Below are positions 1-7,459 of a stretch of 34,569 nucleotides of DNA, in pieces. Every line of letters starts with the position of its first letter. Position 1 is the stretch's first letter. The translations under genes were made by a program, and so were the position numbers. The stretch covers positions 1 to 34,569 of the forward strand of contig CAMAXI010000008.1 of NCBI GenBank assembly GCA_945862165.1. The letters run 5' to 3'. The notes under the pieces were generated by a model. That model saw only the letters and a program-made list of their open reading frames with translations, was not told where the DNA came from and did not search any database. Source of the DNA: Chryseobacterium gleum. GTDB lineage: Bacteria; Bacteroidota; Bacteroidia; Flavobacteriales_D; Crocinitomicaceae.

Positions 1-29
1 TCCTGAGCCAGGATCAAACTCTCCGTTGT
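1..29 (-). rRNA. rrs: 16S rRNA gene, 5' end only
   Basis: Read on the minus strand, this contains the near-universal start of bacterial 16S rRNA (AGAGTTTGATCCTGGCTCAG). By alignment to E. coli numbering, position 1 falls near base 29. The rest of the gene lies beyond the left window edge. The exact mature 5' end is estimated from the alignment and is not visible in the sequence. Confidence 0.95.
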
Positions 30-95
30 ATAAAACGTTGAATTTTTGTTGAGCTCATTCTATGTATTTCTACGCTGTTTCCTTATTTCCTAATA

Positions 96-107
96 TGTCA
101 AAGAACT
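96..107 (-). promoter_or_regulatory. boxA-like antitermination site in the rRNA leader
   Basis: The minus strand reads AGTTCTTTGACA about 67 nt upstream of the 16S start. It resembles the boxA element (E. coli form TGCTCTTTAACA), where NusB/NusE bind to protect rRNA transcripts from termination. The position between promoter and 16S fits. The assignment rests on similarity and position only. Confidence 0.6.
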
Positions 108-172
108 AATCTTTTGCCGTTATTCTAAACTTTCGCCTCAATAACTCAATCACGCTGTCGTGTTGTGGGGTG

Positions 173-207
173 CAAAGATATGTATTAATTTTAATTAAAC
201 AACAAAA
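173..207 (-). promoter_or_regulatory. rRNA promoter P1 (proximal)
   Basis: The minus strand carries TATCTTTG at 173-180, an exact match to the Bacteroidota -7 consensus TAnnTTTG. A TTG-type -33 element lies at about 200-207, some 19-22 nt upstream. Transcription would start near base 166 and run into the boxA-like site and 16S. The core sits in the same TATCTTTGCACC string as the distal promoter at 278-307. Confidence 0.75.
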
Positions 208-277
208 TGTGAAAAAAAATATTCTTTTGTCTAATCTATCATTTCAAAATCCTTGTCGCTTTCTCCGTTGAGAGGTG

Positions 278-307
278 CAAAGATAGAGTACTTATTTGAA
301 TTAACAA
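278..307 (-). promoter_or_regulatory. rRNA promoter P2 (distal)
   Basis: This second minus-strand core, TATCTTTG at 278-285, has a TTG -33 element at 305-307 with a 19-nt spacer. It repeats the P1 core including the following CACC, 105 bp further upstream. Tandem promoters are common for rRNA operons. The rest of the 391-bp gene-free stretch (30-420) is AT-rich and shows no open frame of note. Confidence 0.7.
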
Positions 308-420
308 TCGATTTTTGAAAACTTTTTTGAAACTATTTGATATTTAAAAATAAATACCTGTTATTAAGTGGTTTAATTTCATTTCTACCTGCGGTGAAAA
401 GCGTAGAAACATACCATTGA

Positions 421-2040
421 CTAGGTATATTCTTTAAATATCTTATTTAACCACTTCAACATTATAAACATCATCAATGCTGCGAAACCTAAAAGAACAG
501 AGTTTACCAAGAAAAAATTGGCTTTATTTTCATATCCATCCCACAAACTACTCAATACCCCTGATAATTTATTCCCAATAGACGTTGCTAAAAACCAACC
601 TCCCATCATTAACGCTGTTAATCTTGGAGGACTCAATTTTGAAACCAGGGACAAGCCCATCGGACTCAAGAACAATTCTCCAATCGTAATCACTCCATAG
701 GATGATATAAACCACCAAGCCGATGTTTTAATCATACCATTCTGACTTGCGTAAACACCAGCAACCATAATAAAACAAGATAAAGCGGATATTGTTAATC
801 CAAAGGCAATTTTAGCAGGCGTAGAAGGTTCTCTTCCTTTCCTTCTCAAAAAAGCGAAAAACGCTAATATTAATGGTGTAAGTGCAACCACCCAAAAAGG
901 ATTTACAGATTGGAATAAATTTGTATTGATCAATTTAATTCCCTCCCCTTCTTTCGGCAACTTAGATTTTTCCATATTTTTAAAATAAGGAGGGTATGTC
1001 ATTTCCATCTTCTCTTTATCCGCAACTCGAAACTGTTTATCCATTACAACAAAGGTATCTTTGGCATACACATTCGATTCATCTACTAATTTCAACTGTG
1101 AAAGCATTGGCACTACCACATTTGGCACTTCGCGATCTGTATAACGATCCGCCCAGGTATTCAAAGTAGATCCATTTTGCTTAAAAACTGCCCAAAATAA
1201 TATCACCACTGAAAAAATCGCTAACATCGCAGCAATTGGTTTCTTCTCCTCTTTTGGCGATTTAACGTATAATCGTCCGTAAAAAACCACCACTGGTATA
1301 CAGCCAAACAAGAAAGCGTCGGTAGAATGAGAACCAACAAGTGGTTCTGGTAGAAAATATCCAATCAATCCAAAAACAATAGAAGGCAATAAAACCGCAG
1401 CAAAAATTTTCCACAGTGGTAAATCAGATTCCGATTTTGCTTTTATCACATCTACATGCTTAAAATGTTTAGTACCCACCCAGAAAATAATGATACCAAT
1501 AAACATTCCAATTCCAGCTGCTATAAATGCTGCACCCCATCCAATCATATTGTACAGTGCTGCCCCAAAGAAATTACAAACAAAAGCTCCAATATTTATC
1601 CCCATGTAAAATATATTATAGCCTTCGTCTTTCTTATCCTTATACTGCTCGTTGTTATACAAATTACCAAGAAGCGTAGAAATATTCGGTTTAAAAAAGC
1701 CATTCCCAAGTATCACTAAAGACATCGACAAATACAACATAGGTAAGGAATGTACAGACATTAAGCAATATCCAATCCCCATCATGATTCCACCCATAGT
1801 GATTGATCTTCGGTATCCTAAAACGCGATCCGCCAACAAGCCTCCTATAAACGGTGTCAAAAACACAAAAGCAATAAAAGTTCCGTATAAATCGGACGCT
1901 TCCGCTTCTGTCATTGAAAAACCATTTACAGTATCCTTTAAATAAAGGGTGAAAATTCCTATCATTAAATAATAACCGAAACGTTCCCACATTTCAGAGA
2001 AGAATAGAAACGGTAATGCTTTAGGATGTGATTTTTTCAT
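421..2040 (-). CDS. POT-family proton-coupled peptide transporter (long form)
   Basis: This 539-residue inner-membrane protein of the POT/PTR2 branch of the major facilitator superfamily should import di- or tripeptides with protons. The family signature ExxERFxYY is at residues 16-24, GGLLADRxLG at 67-75 and FYMGINIGAF at 144-153; about 12-14 hydrophobic segments follow. It is a paralogue of the next gene upstream (2333-3775) but carries about 60 extra residues (roughly 304-373), polar and lysine-rich, between two membrane segments. The start at 2040 gives the usual short cytoplasmic N-terminus before the signature. It ends just before the rRNA leader. No strong terminator is seen after its stop; an imperfect stem lies at 382-409 without a T run. 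The substrate is inferred from the family only. Confidence 0.92.
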   Translation of the reverse strand: MKKSHPKALPFLFFSEMWERFGYYLMIGIFTLYLKDTVNGFSMTEAEASDLYGTFIAFVFLTPFIGGLLADRVLGYRRSITMGGIMMGIGYCLMSVHSLPMLYLSMSLVILGNGFFKPNISTLLGNLYNNEQYKDKKDEGYNIFYMGINIGAFVCNFFGAALYNMIGWGAAFIAAGIGMFIGIIIFWVGTKHFKHVDVIKAKSESDLPLWKIFAAVLLPSIVFGLIGYFLPEPLVGSHSTDAFLFGCIPVVVFYGRLYVKSPKEEKKPIAAMLAIFSVVILFWAVFKQNGSTLNTWADRYTDREVPNVVVPMLSQLKLVDESNVYAKDTFVVMDKQFRVADKEKMEMTYPPYFKNMEKSKLPKEGEGIKLINTNLFQSVNPFWVVALTPLILAFFAFLRRKGREPSTPAKIAFGLTISALSCFIMVAGVYASQNGMIKTSAWWFISSYGVITIGELFLSPMGLSLVSKLSPPRLTALMMGGWFLATSIGNKLSGVLSSLWDGYENKANFFLVNSVLLGFAALMMFIMLKWLNKIFKEYT

Positions 2041-2270
2041 TTTTTAGGATTATAGATTAGAAGATTACAGATTGGCAGATTTCAGATTGATAGATTGCAG
2101 ATTGGTAGATTGATAGATTGCGGATTACAGATTGGAAGATTTCAGATTGTATAGATTGCAGATTGGTAGATTATAGATTGGCAGATTAAAGATTAACAGA
2201 TTACACAAATTGAAAATTGACCGATTGTAGATTGTTAAATTGAAAAGATAGTTAGAAATTGATAGATTCC
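2041..2270 (+). repeat. Degenerate GATT repeat array 1
   Basis: This stretch between the two peptide transporters is built from a degenerate unit close to GATTACAGATTGGAA, written on the plus strand. Each unit splits into a 7-nt half (GATTRYA) and an 8-nt half (GATTGGNA). At least a dozen half units can be followed, decaying toward 2230. There is no open frame. The same unit and orientation return at 5208-5386. Confidence 0.85.
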
Positions 2271-2277
2271 AAAACTA
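2270..2277 (-). promoter_or_regulatory. Possible -7 element for the 421-2040 transporter
   Basis: TAGTTTTG on the minus strand matches TAnnTTTG and sits just past the terminator of the preceding gene. No clear -33 element is found at the right distance. If used, the transcript would begin with a leader of about 220 nt made of the repeat array. Confidence 0.35.
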
Positions 2278-2284
2278 CAAGGAA

Positions 2285-2311
2285 TAAAAAAGGGCTGTAC
2301 GAATACAGCCC
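2285..2311 (-). terminator. Intrinsic terminator after the second peptide transporter
   Basis: An 8-bp stem (2292-2299 with 2304-2311) closes a four-base loop that reads TTCG on the minus strand, a stable tetraloop. A run of six Ts follows the stem on that strand. It lies 22 bp past the stop of the gene at 2333-3775. Confidence 0.88.
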
Positions 2312-2332
2312 AAATTAGTTTTGAAAATAGTA

Positions 2333-3775
2333 TTATACTATTCCATGCATCATTTTGGATAAACGACGTGAAAGGAATAATAATACTAAACCTAAAGCTA
2401 TAACAAACACAGAGATCGACATGAAAATTGTGTAAGCCCCCATTACTTCCGTATATTTTGCAATGTAACCACCTAAGATATTAGCGAAAAAAGAAGATAA
2501 CATCCATACTCCCATCATTAAAGATGCTAATTTTATCGGTGCTAATTTAGTAATCATAGATAATCCCACTGGAGATAAACATAATTCAGCAATTGTATGT
2601 AAGAAATATGTTAGTAGTAACCAAATTAAAGCAGCTTTCTGTTGAACAACCTCAGCACTACCTGTACCTGAAGTTTTCACTTCGTAGGTAGCCATAATCA
2701 TAAAGAAGAATCCAATACCTAAAATAATCATTCCTAAACTCATTTTAACAGGAGTACTAATTTTTGCACCAAATTTAGAAGCAAAAAACCAAGCGAAAAT
2801 TGGAGCTAAAGAAACTATCAAGATTGGATTGAAAGACTGGAAGAATGTTGTAGGAATTTCCCATCCACCAACATGACGATCAATATATTTATCCGTGTAG
2901 AGCGTTAAAGAAGAACCTGCTTGTTCAAAACCAGCCCAGAAAAATATTACAAAGAAAGTTAAAATGAAAATTACTGCTAATCGTTGTCTTTCGATTTTCT
3001 TCATAGCAGGATCAACTACCTCATTCGCTTTAGTTACTTTATCTGCAGCTTTTTCTTCTTTCGATTTAACAGCTGGTTTTAACCCAATTTCTAATAAATA
3101 TTTCTTAGAAAATAGATTGAAGAAAATCTGACCTAAGCCCATTCCGATTGCAGCAGCTAAAAAACCATATTTATACCCATACTGCAAAATAATCTCTTTC
3201 CCGTCAGGACCTTTACCTGTAACAGCAAACCAATCATCCGCCAACATACCGATAACAAGTGGAGCTAACAAAGCACCTAAATTGATTCCCATATAGAAAA
3301 TAGAAAAAGCACCATCTTTTCTAGGATCGCCTTCTCGGTATAACTGACCTACAATAGTAGAAATATTCGGCTTAAAGAAACCGTTCCCAATTACAAGTAA
3401 CACTAAACCAATAGCTAGTCCTACATGCGTATTCATAAAAAACAAAGCTAATTGTCCAGCAAACATGGTAATTCCACCAATTGTAATAGCTAAACGTTGG
3501 CCTAAGAATCTATCCGCTATTAAACCTCCAAAAAGAGGTGTGAAATATACAAATCCTGTAAAGAATCCATAAATTAGTGATGCATCTTCACTTGGAATAT
3601 TCAATCCATTCTCAGACCATAATTTAGTCATATAAAGAATAAGAATACCTCTCATTCCATAATAACTAAAACGCTCCCACATCTCAGTAAAAAACAATAA
3701 AAATAAACCTTTAGGATGACCAAAAATTGTCCCTTGTGCTTCAATTCTTGTGATTAAATCGTTCTTTGAATCCAT
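2333..3775 (-). CDS. POT-family proton-coupled peptide transporter
   Basis: This is a 480-residue POT/PTR2 transporter, the usual size for bacterial members. ExxERFxYY is at residues 31-39, GGLIADRFLG follows near 81-90, and the FYMGINLGAL motif is present. A hydrophilic linker rich in lysine and glutamate (around 235-260) joins the two six-helix halves. It should carry small peptides into the cytoplasm with protons. It shares direction and family with 421-2040, which suggests an old tandem duplication. The two genes are split by a terminator and a repeat array, so they are probably transcribed separately. Upstream it is divergent from the TatD gene, with 77 bp between the starts. Confidence 0.93.
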   Translation of the reverse strand: MDSKNDLITRIEAQGTIFGHPKGLFLLFFTEMWERFSYYGMRGILILYMTKLWSENGLNIPSEDASLIYGFFTGFVYFTPLFGGLIADRFLGQRLAITIGGITMFAGQLALFFMNTHVGLAIGLVLLVIGNGFFKPNISTIVGQLYREGDPRKDGAFSIFYMGINLGALLAPLVIGMLADDWFAVTGKGPDGKEIILQYGYKYGFLAAAIGMGLGQIFFNLFSKKYLLEIGLKPAVKSKEEKAADKVTKANEVVDPAMKKIERQRLAVIFILTFFVIFFWAGFEQAGSSLTLYTDKYIDRHVGGWEIPTTFFQSFNPILIVSLAPIFAWFFASKFGAKISTPVKMSLGMIILGIGFFFMIMATYEVKTSGTGSAEVVQQKAALIWLLLTYFLHTIAELCLSPVGLSMITKLAPIKLASLMMGVWMLSSFFANILGGYIAKYTEVMGAYTIFMSISVFVIALGLVLLFLSRRLSKMMHGIV

Positions 3776-3852
3776 TATTAAATTTTAATTTTGAGTCGTG
3801 AAAGTAGGAAATAAATTTTAATTAATATCTTTCCCTTGATAAATAACTTCTT

Positions 3853-4488
3853 ATGTTAATAAATATACATACACATCACGCTCGAAATAGTCAACACGAA
3901 ATCATACAAAGTGACAAGCTAGCAGAAGATAGCCCTTTTTCTTTTGGACTATTACACCAACAATATCCTGAAGCATCTAAAACGGCAGAAACAATCGATC
4001 AGATATACCGTCATAAAAACTGCCTAGCAGTAGGAGAAATTGGGCCAGACAAAAATTCAACTATTGATTTAGATATACAGATACAGACCTTTAAAAAACA
4101 ATTATTTGCATCTGAAAAATACAAACTTCCTGTAATACTTCATTGCGTAAAAAGTTGGAATGAAATTCTTCAAATTAAACAAACAACAAACCCAAGCCAA
4201 ACATGGATATTTCATGGATTTCGGAAAACAAATTTATTGACATCTGTATTAGAATCTGGTATACATATCAGTATCGGAACAGCCGTGATTTGGGATAAAA
4301 AACTACAAGAGCAGGTTAAAAACATCCCGCTAAATCGCTTGTTTTTAGAAACCGACAATGACACAAATTATACGATTGAAGCCGTCTATCAGAAGGTAGC
4401 TTTGATAAAAAATATATCTTTACAAGTATTAAAAGACCAAGTGTATATAAACACGAAAAACACTTTTCAAAAATGGGAAATTGGCTAG
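3853..4488 (+). CDS. TatD-family metal-dependent hydrolase (short form)
   Basis: The 211-residue protein belongs to the TatD DNase family of amidohydrolase-fold enzymes. Candidate metal ligands are in order: H6 and H8 in IHTHH, E62 in AVGEIGPD, H97 in LHC, H121 in FHGF and D168 in LETDND. All expected ligands are therefore present, so it should be active, although it is about 50 residues shorter than typical TatD proteins (around 260). Family members act as 3'-5' exonucleases or general metal hydrolases; the true substrate is unknown. The last 16 bases overlap the start of the TcdA-like gene, so the two are likely translated from one message. Upstream, TATCTTTC near 3827-3834 is a one-mismatch promoter core. 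Confidence 0.88.
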   Translation: MLINIHTHHARNSQHEIIQSDKLAEDSPFSFGLLHQQYPEASKTAETIDQIYRHKNCLAVGEIGPDKNSTIDLDIQIQTFKKQLFASEKYKLPVILHCVKSWNEILQIKQTTNPSQTWIFHGFRKTNLLTSVLESGIHISIGTAVIWDKKLQEQVKNIPLNRLFLETDNDTNYTIEAVYQKVALIKNISLQVLKDQVYINTKNTFQKWEIG

Positions 4489-5207
4489 AAAGAACGGAAC
4501 TTATCTTGGGAGAAGATAAAATAAAGCAATTAAAAAACGCACATGTACTCATCGTTGGGCTTGGAGGAATTGGCTCTTACGCTGGAGAATTTATTGCAAG
4601 AGCAGGAGTTGGAACGATGACAATCATCGATGGAGATGTTTTTGATATTACAAACAAAAACAGACAATTAACCGCCCTTGATTCAACCATCGATAGAAAC
4701 AAAGCGGTAGTACTTGCAGAGCGTATCAAAGATATTAATCCAGAAATACACATAAACATTGTTGAAGAGTTTGTGTTACCGGAACGCGTATGGAAAATAC
4801 TAGAAGAATACAAACCAGATTACGTTATGGATTGCATTGACTCTGTAACTCCAAAAATCGAATGGATAAAGGCCTGTTTACGTCTGAAAATCAAGATTAT
4901 TTCGCATTTAGGAGCGGGAGGAAAATTGGATCCATCTCAAGTAAAAGTAGCCAAACTTGAAGTTGCTAACAACTGTAAATTAGGTCGATACATCAAAAAA
5001 CGCTTACGTCGTGAAGGCGTAAACTTTAAACGCGTAAAAGCAGTATTTTCAACGGAAGTTCAAATCAAAGAATCTTTAAAAATGACTAACGGACTGAACT
5101 ATAAACGTTCATTTTACGGAACAGTTAGTTATATGCCTGGGCTTTTCGGACTACACGGCGCTGCAGAGGTGATAAAACATTTGAGCAGGGATGTGATTGA
5201 GGTATGA
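4473..5207 (+). CDS. tcdA: tRNA threonylcarbamoyladenosine dehydratase (TcdA/CsdL family)
   Basis: This 244-residue E1-like (ThiF/MoeB/HesA fold) enzyme uses ATP to cyclise t6A37 in ANN-decoding tRNAs to ct6A. The nucleotide-binding loop GLGGIGS is at residues 29-35, followed by the acidic IIDGDVFDITNKNRQ segment. The DCIDSVTPK motif and the family-specific HLGAGGKLDP string separate it from MoeB and ThiF. Length matches the family (about 240-270). The start is inside the end of the TatD gene, giving a 16-bp overlap. A repeat array begins right after the stop. The TatD/TcdA pairing may be only a convenient operon; no direct functional link is known to me. Confidence 0.9.
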   Translation: MGNWLERTELILGEDKIKQLKNAHVLIVGLGGIGSYAGEFIARAGVGTMTIIDGDVFDITNKNRQLTALDSTIDRNKAVVLAERIKDINPEIHINIVEEFVLPERVWKILEEYKPDYVMDCIDSVTPKIEWIKACLRLKIKIISHLGAGGKLDPSQVKVAKLEVANNCKLGRYIKKRLRREGVNFKRVKAVFSTEVQIKESLKMTNGLNYKRSFYGTVSYMPGLFGLHGAAEVIKHLSRDVIEV

Positions 5208-5386
5208 TAGATTTAAAGATTACAGATTGGAAGATTACAGATTGGAGGATTACAGATTGAAAGATTATAGATTGGAAGATTACAGATTGAAAGATTGCAG
5301 ATAGGAAGATTATAGATTGGAAGATTGCAGATTGGAAGATCGGAAGATTACAGATTGAAAGATTGCAGACAGGAAGATTGGAAGAG
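5208..5386 (+). repeat. Degenerate GATT repeat array 2
   Basis: About eleven head-to-tail copies of a 15-bp unit, best written GATTACAGATTGGAA, start directly after the tcdA stop. Some copies are shortened to 8 bp (GATTGGAA, GATCGGAA). It is cleaner than array 1 and in the same orientation. The rest of the 312-bp gene-free gap, 5387-5519, is strongly AT-rich with no supported gene. Confidence 0.9.
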
Positions 5387-5519
5387 TTAAAAAGGAGATG
5401 TTGGAATATAATATATATTTAAAGTAATAGTTTTATTTAATTAATTTAAATATTTAAATATAAACAAATTAAAAAAATTATAATACAATTAAAAAATTAA
5501 TTAAAACTAAATAATTAGT

Positions 5520-7352
5520 ATGAATATCAAGTTTAGTGCTAACCATTTATTGATTGTATTCTACTTGTTTTTGATTGCATGTAGTGAGACAGAAGCGCCT
5601 ACTAAATTAGGGTCATTAGCATCCATTGAGGCAGGGGAAGACAATAGTTACGCTAACATATATCGCGTAAGCACGAAGCAATTGCATTTAGATCTCGATG
5701 TAAACTTTGAAAACAAATCCATTTATGGTATTGCAAGACACGAAATAGAAAACAATCATGCGGACACAGCTATTTTTGACATCAAAGGTTTACAAATTCA
5801 GAAAGTAACTTTAGGAGCAAAGGGAAAAGAAAAAAACACAAGTTATATCATTGGTATTGAGGACTCTATAAATGGAGCTCCATTAAGTGTTTTAATCACT
5901 CCAAAAACTCGTTATATCAATATTTATTACCAAACCACAGATCAAACCACCAGTTTACATTGGAATAACGAGAAAATAAAACCAACATTTTCAAACGATT
6001 CTATTCAAAAAGACTCGTTAGTAGGATCAAGTACTACTCCAAGTTATGTTTACACCTTACCTGGTGAGCAGTTTATTCGAAATTGGATACCATTACAAGA
6101 TATTGGTTATCGAAAAATCAATTATTCCGCTACTGTGAGAGTTCCTGAAGGTCTATTACCACTTATGGGTACCATTAATCCAACTAAAAAGAATGACAGT
6201 AGTACCTATCATTTTTCGAGTGTTACCCCTGTTTCGATTTATGACATTGGCTTAACTATCGGGAATTTTAAACATAAAAAACTGTCCGACAAAATCGGGA
6301 TTTATTTCATACAAAAAGTCAACAAATCAATACTGAAAGAAACAAAAACCTTACCCGTAATTTTTAAAAACATAGAGAAAACTTATGGAAAATCACCTTG
6401 GCCTATAACTAACTTAATCGTTTTACCTGATACTTCACCATTCCACAATTACACGTATCCTTGCTTGTATTTCATACACCCGAGTATATTTTCTAAGTAT
6501 GAGAACTCTAGCTATGAACTTGAACAATTTTTATTGAATCATTGGCCGAGTACATTTTTCTCTAACAGTTGTAAAAACAATATATCGTTGGAAACTGGCA
6601 TAAGCAACTACTATCTAAATCGCTTCGTTTTACAAAATTACGGCAAAGAACAAGCTGAATTAGCATCTAAATTATTCATCAACACGTGTTTATTATCGGC
6701 ACACGAAGATTTCCCACGCCAATTTCTACCTGCAAATGTTTACACTAAAAACTGCAATGAAAAAAGCAGTACACAAACAAAGGAAATTGCTTTCAAACAA
6801 CTCAAAGGATATTTATTGATGAAATCATTAGAAACAAGTCTAGGCACTGTAAAACTAGACCGGTTTGTTCGAAAATACCTATTGGAAAATCAAACACATT
6901 CATTAGCGGATTTCGAGCGTGAATTAAATCACTATTTAGTTCAAGAAGAAGTTATTCGTTTCCCTTTAAAAACCTGGTTATATGGTAAAAAAATCCCCCC
7001 ATTCACCTATAAAATAAATTCAAAAAGACATTTACAGATTCATGTTTTTGTCAAATCATTTTTGAGTAATAAACGATTCTTTCGACTACGAAAAACCAAA
7101 GTAACCTTTACGCATTTCACCCAATTTGATTGGCTAACCTTTATTTCATTATTACCTGCAAAGACAGACGTTAAAAATCTTTCACAACTCGACACTCAAT
7201 TTCATTTATCGTATCATCCGAATAAGAATATTCAATCTGCCTGGATTAAGTATGGTATTAAAAATAATTATGCCGGGGTTCAAACAGCTTTACAAGGTGT
7301 TCTAGCGCGATATGGAGATAAAGTCTACCAATCCATCTTTCAAGCTAGATAA
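5520..7352 (+). CDS. Leukotriene A4 hydrolase/M1 aminopeptidase-like lipoprotein with lost zinc site
   Basis: The 610-residue protein starts with a lipoprotein signal (LIAC, C21), so it should sit in the outer envelope facing the periplasm or surface. The body follows M1 aminopeptidases of the LTA4H type: an N-terminal beta domain (about 45-250), with QFIRNWIPLQDIGYRKINYS at 184-203 matching the LTA4H segment before its catalytic domain, then VLPDTSPF, and a helical C-terminal domain ending in the FHLSYHPNKNIQSAW segment at 561-575. The catalytic parts are changed: the GGMENP position reads HNYTYP (309-314), HEXXH reads NHWPS (340-344), and the third ligand region (E358/T359) is shortened by about four residues. 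I infer a non-catalytic pseudopeptidase with a binding or scaffold role. Ligand unknown. It stands alone between a repeat array and the convergent fabI terminator. Confidence 0.82.
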   Translation: MNIKFSANHLLIVFYLFLIACSETEAPTKLGSLASIEAGEDNSYANIYRVSTKQLHLDLDVNFENKSIYGIARHEIENNHADTAIFDIKGLQIQKVTLGAKGKEKNTSYIIGIEDSINGAPLSVLITPKTRYINIYYQTTDQTTSLHWNNEKIKPTFSNDSIQKDSLVGSSTTPSYVYTLPGEQFIRNWIPLQDIGYRKINYSATVRVPEGLLPLMGTINPTKKNDSSTYHFSSVTPVSIYDIGLTIGNFKHKKLSDKIGIYFIQKVNKSILKETKTLPVIFKNIEKTYGKSPWPITNLIVLPDTSPFHNYTYPCLYFIHPSIFSKYENSSYELEQFLLNHWPSTFFSNSCKNNISLETGISNYYLNRFVLQNYGKEQAELASKLFINTCLLSAHEDFPRQFLPANVYTKNCNEKSSTQTKEIAFKQLKGYLLMKSLETSLGTVKLDRFVRKYLLENQTHSLADFERELNHYLVQEEVIRFPLKTWLYGKKIPPFTYKINSKRHLQIHVFVKSFLSNKRFFRLRKTKVTFTHFTQFDWLTFISLLPAKTDVKNLSQLDTQFHLSYHPNKNIQSAWIKYGIKNNYAGVQTALQGVLARYGDKVYQSIFQAR

Positions 7353-7392
7353 AACTCTTTAAAACTACTCTTACAGTATTCCTATAATTGCG

Positions 7393-7428
7393 CATAAAAA
7401 AGGGTGTCTCAATTTGATTGGACACCCT
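7393..7428 (-). terminator. Intrinsic terminator of fabI
   Basis: An 8-bp perfect stem (7401-7408 with 7421-7428) is followed on the minus strand by a run of Ts. It lies 32 bp past the fabI stop. On the plus strand only a weak T-rich tail follows, so it may also partly stop the converging lipoprotein gene. Confidence 0.88.
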
Positions 7429-7459
7429 ATTTAGGAATTATTAGTTGGAATATATCTTA

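Noticed and set aside
61-413. Inverted AGCGTAGAAA copies at about 67-76 and 400-409 as an rRNA processing stem
   Set aside because: The match is ten bases in AT-rich DNA, the distal arm lies upstream of both promoters, and so both arms would not be on one transcript.
1456-1719. Plus-strand frame with cysteines and one strong membrane-like segment
   Set aside because: It is antisense to conserved membrane helices of the POT transporter; hydrophobic shadows of such helices are expected.
2041-2270. Repeat array as a CRISPR
   Set aside because: The units are 7+8 bp, degenerate and head-to-tail without unique spacers, and no cas gene is near.
5393-5430. Mini open frame after AAAGGAG near 5392
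   Set aside because: The purine run directly abuts the ATG with no spacing, and the frame has nine codons.
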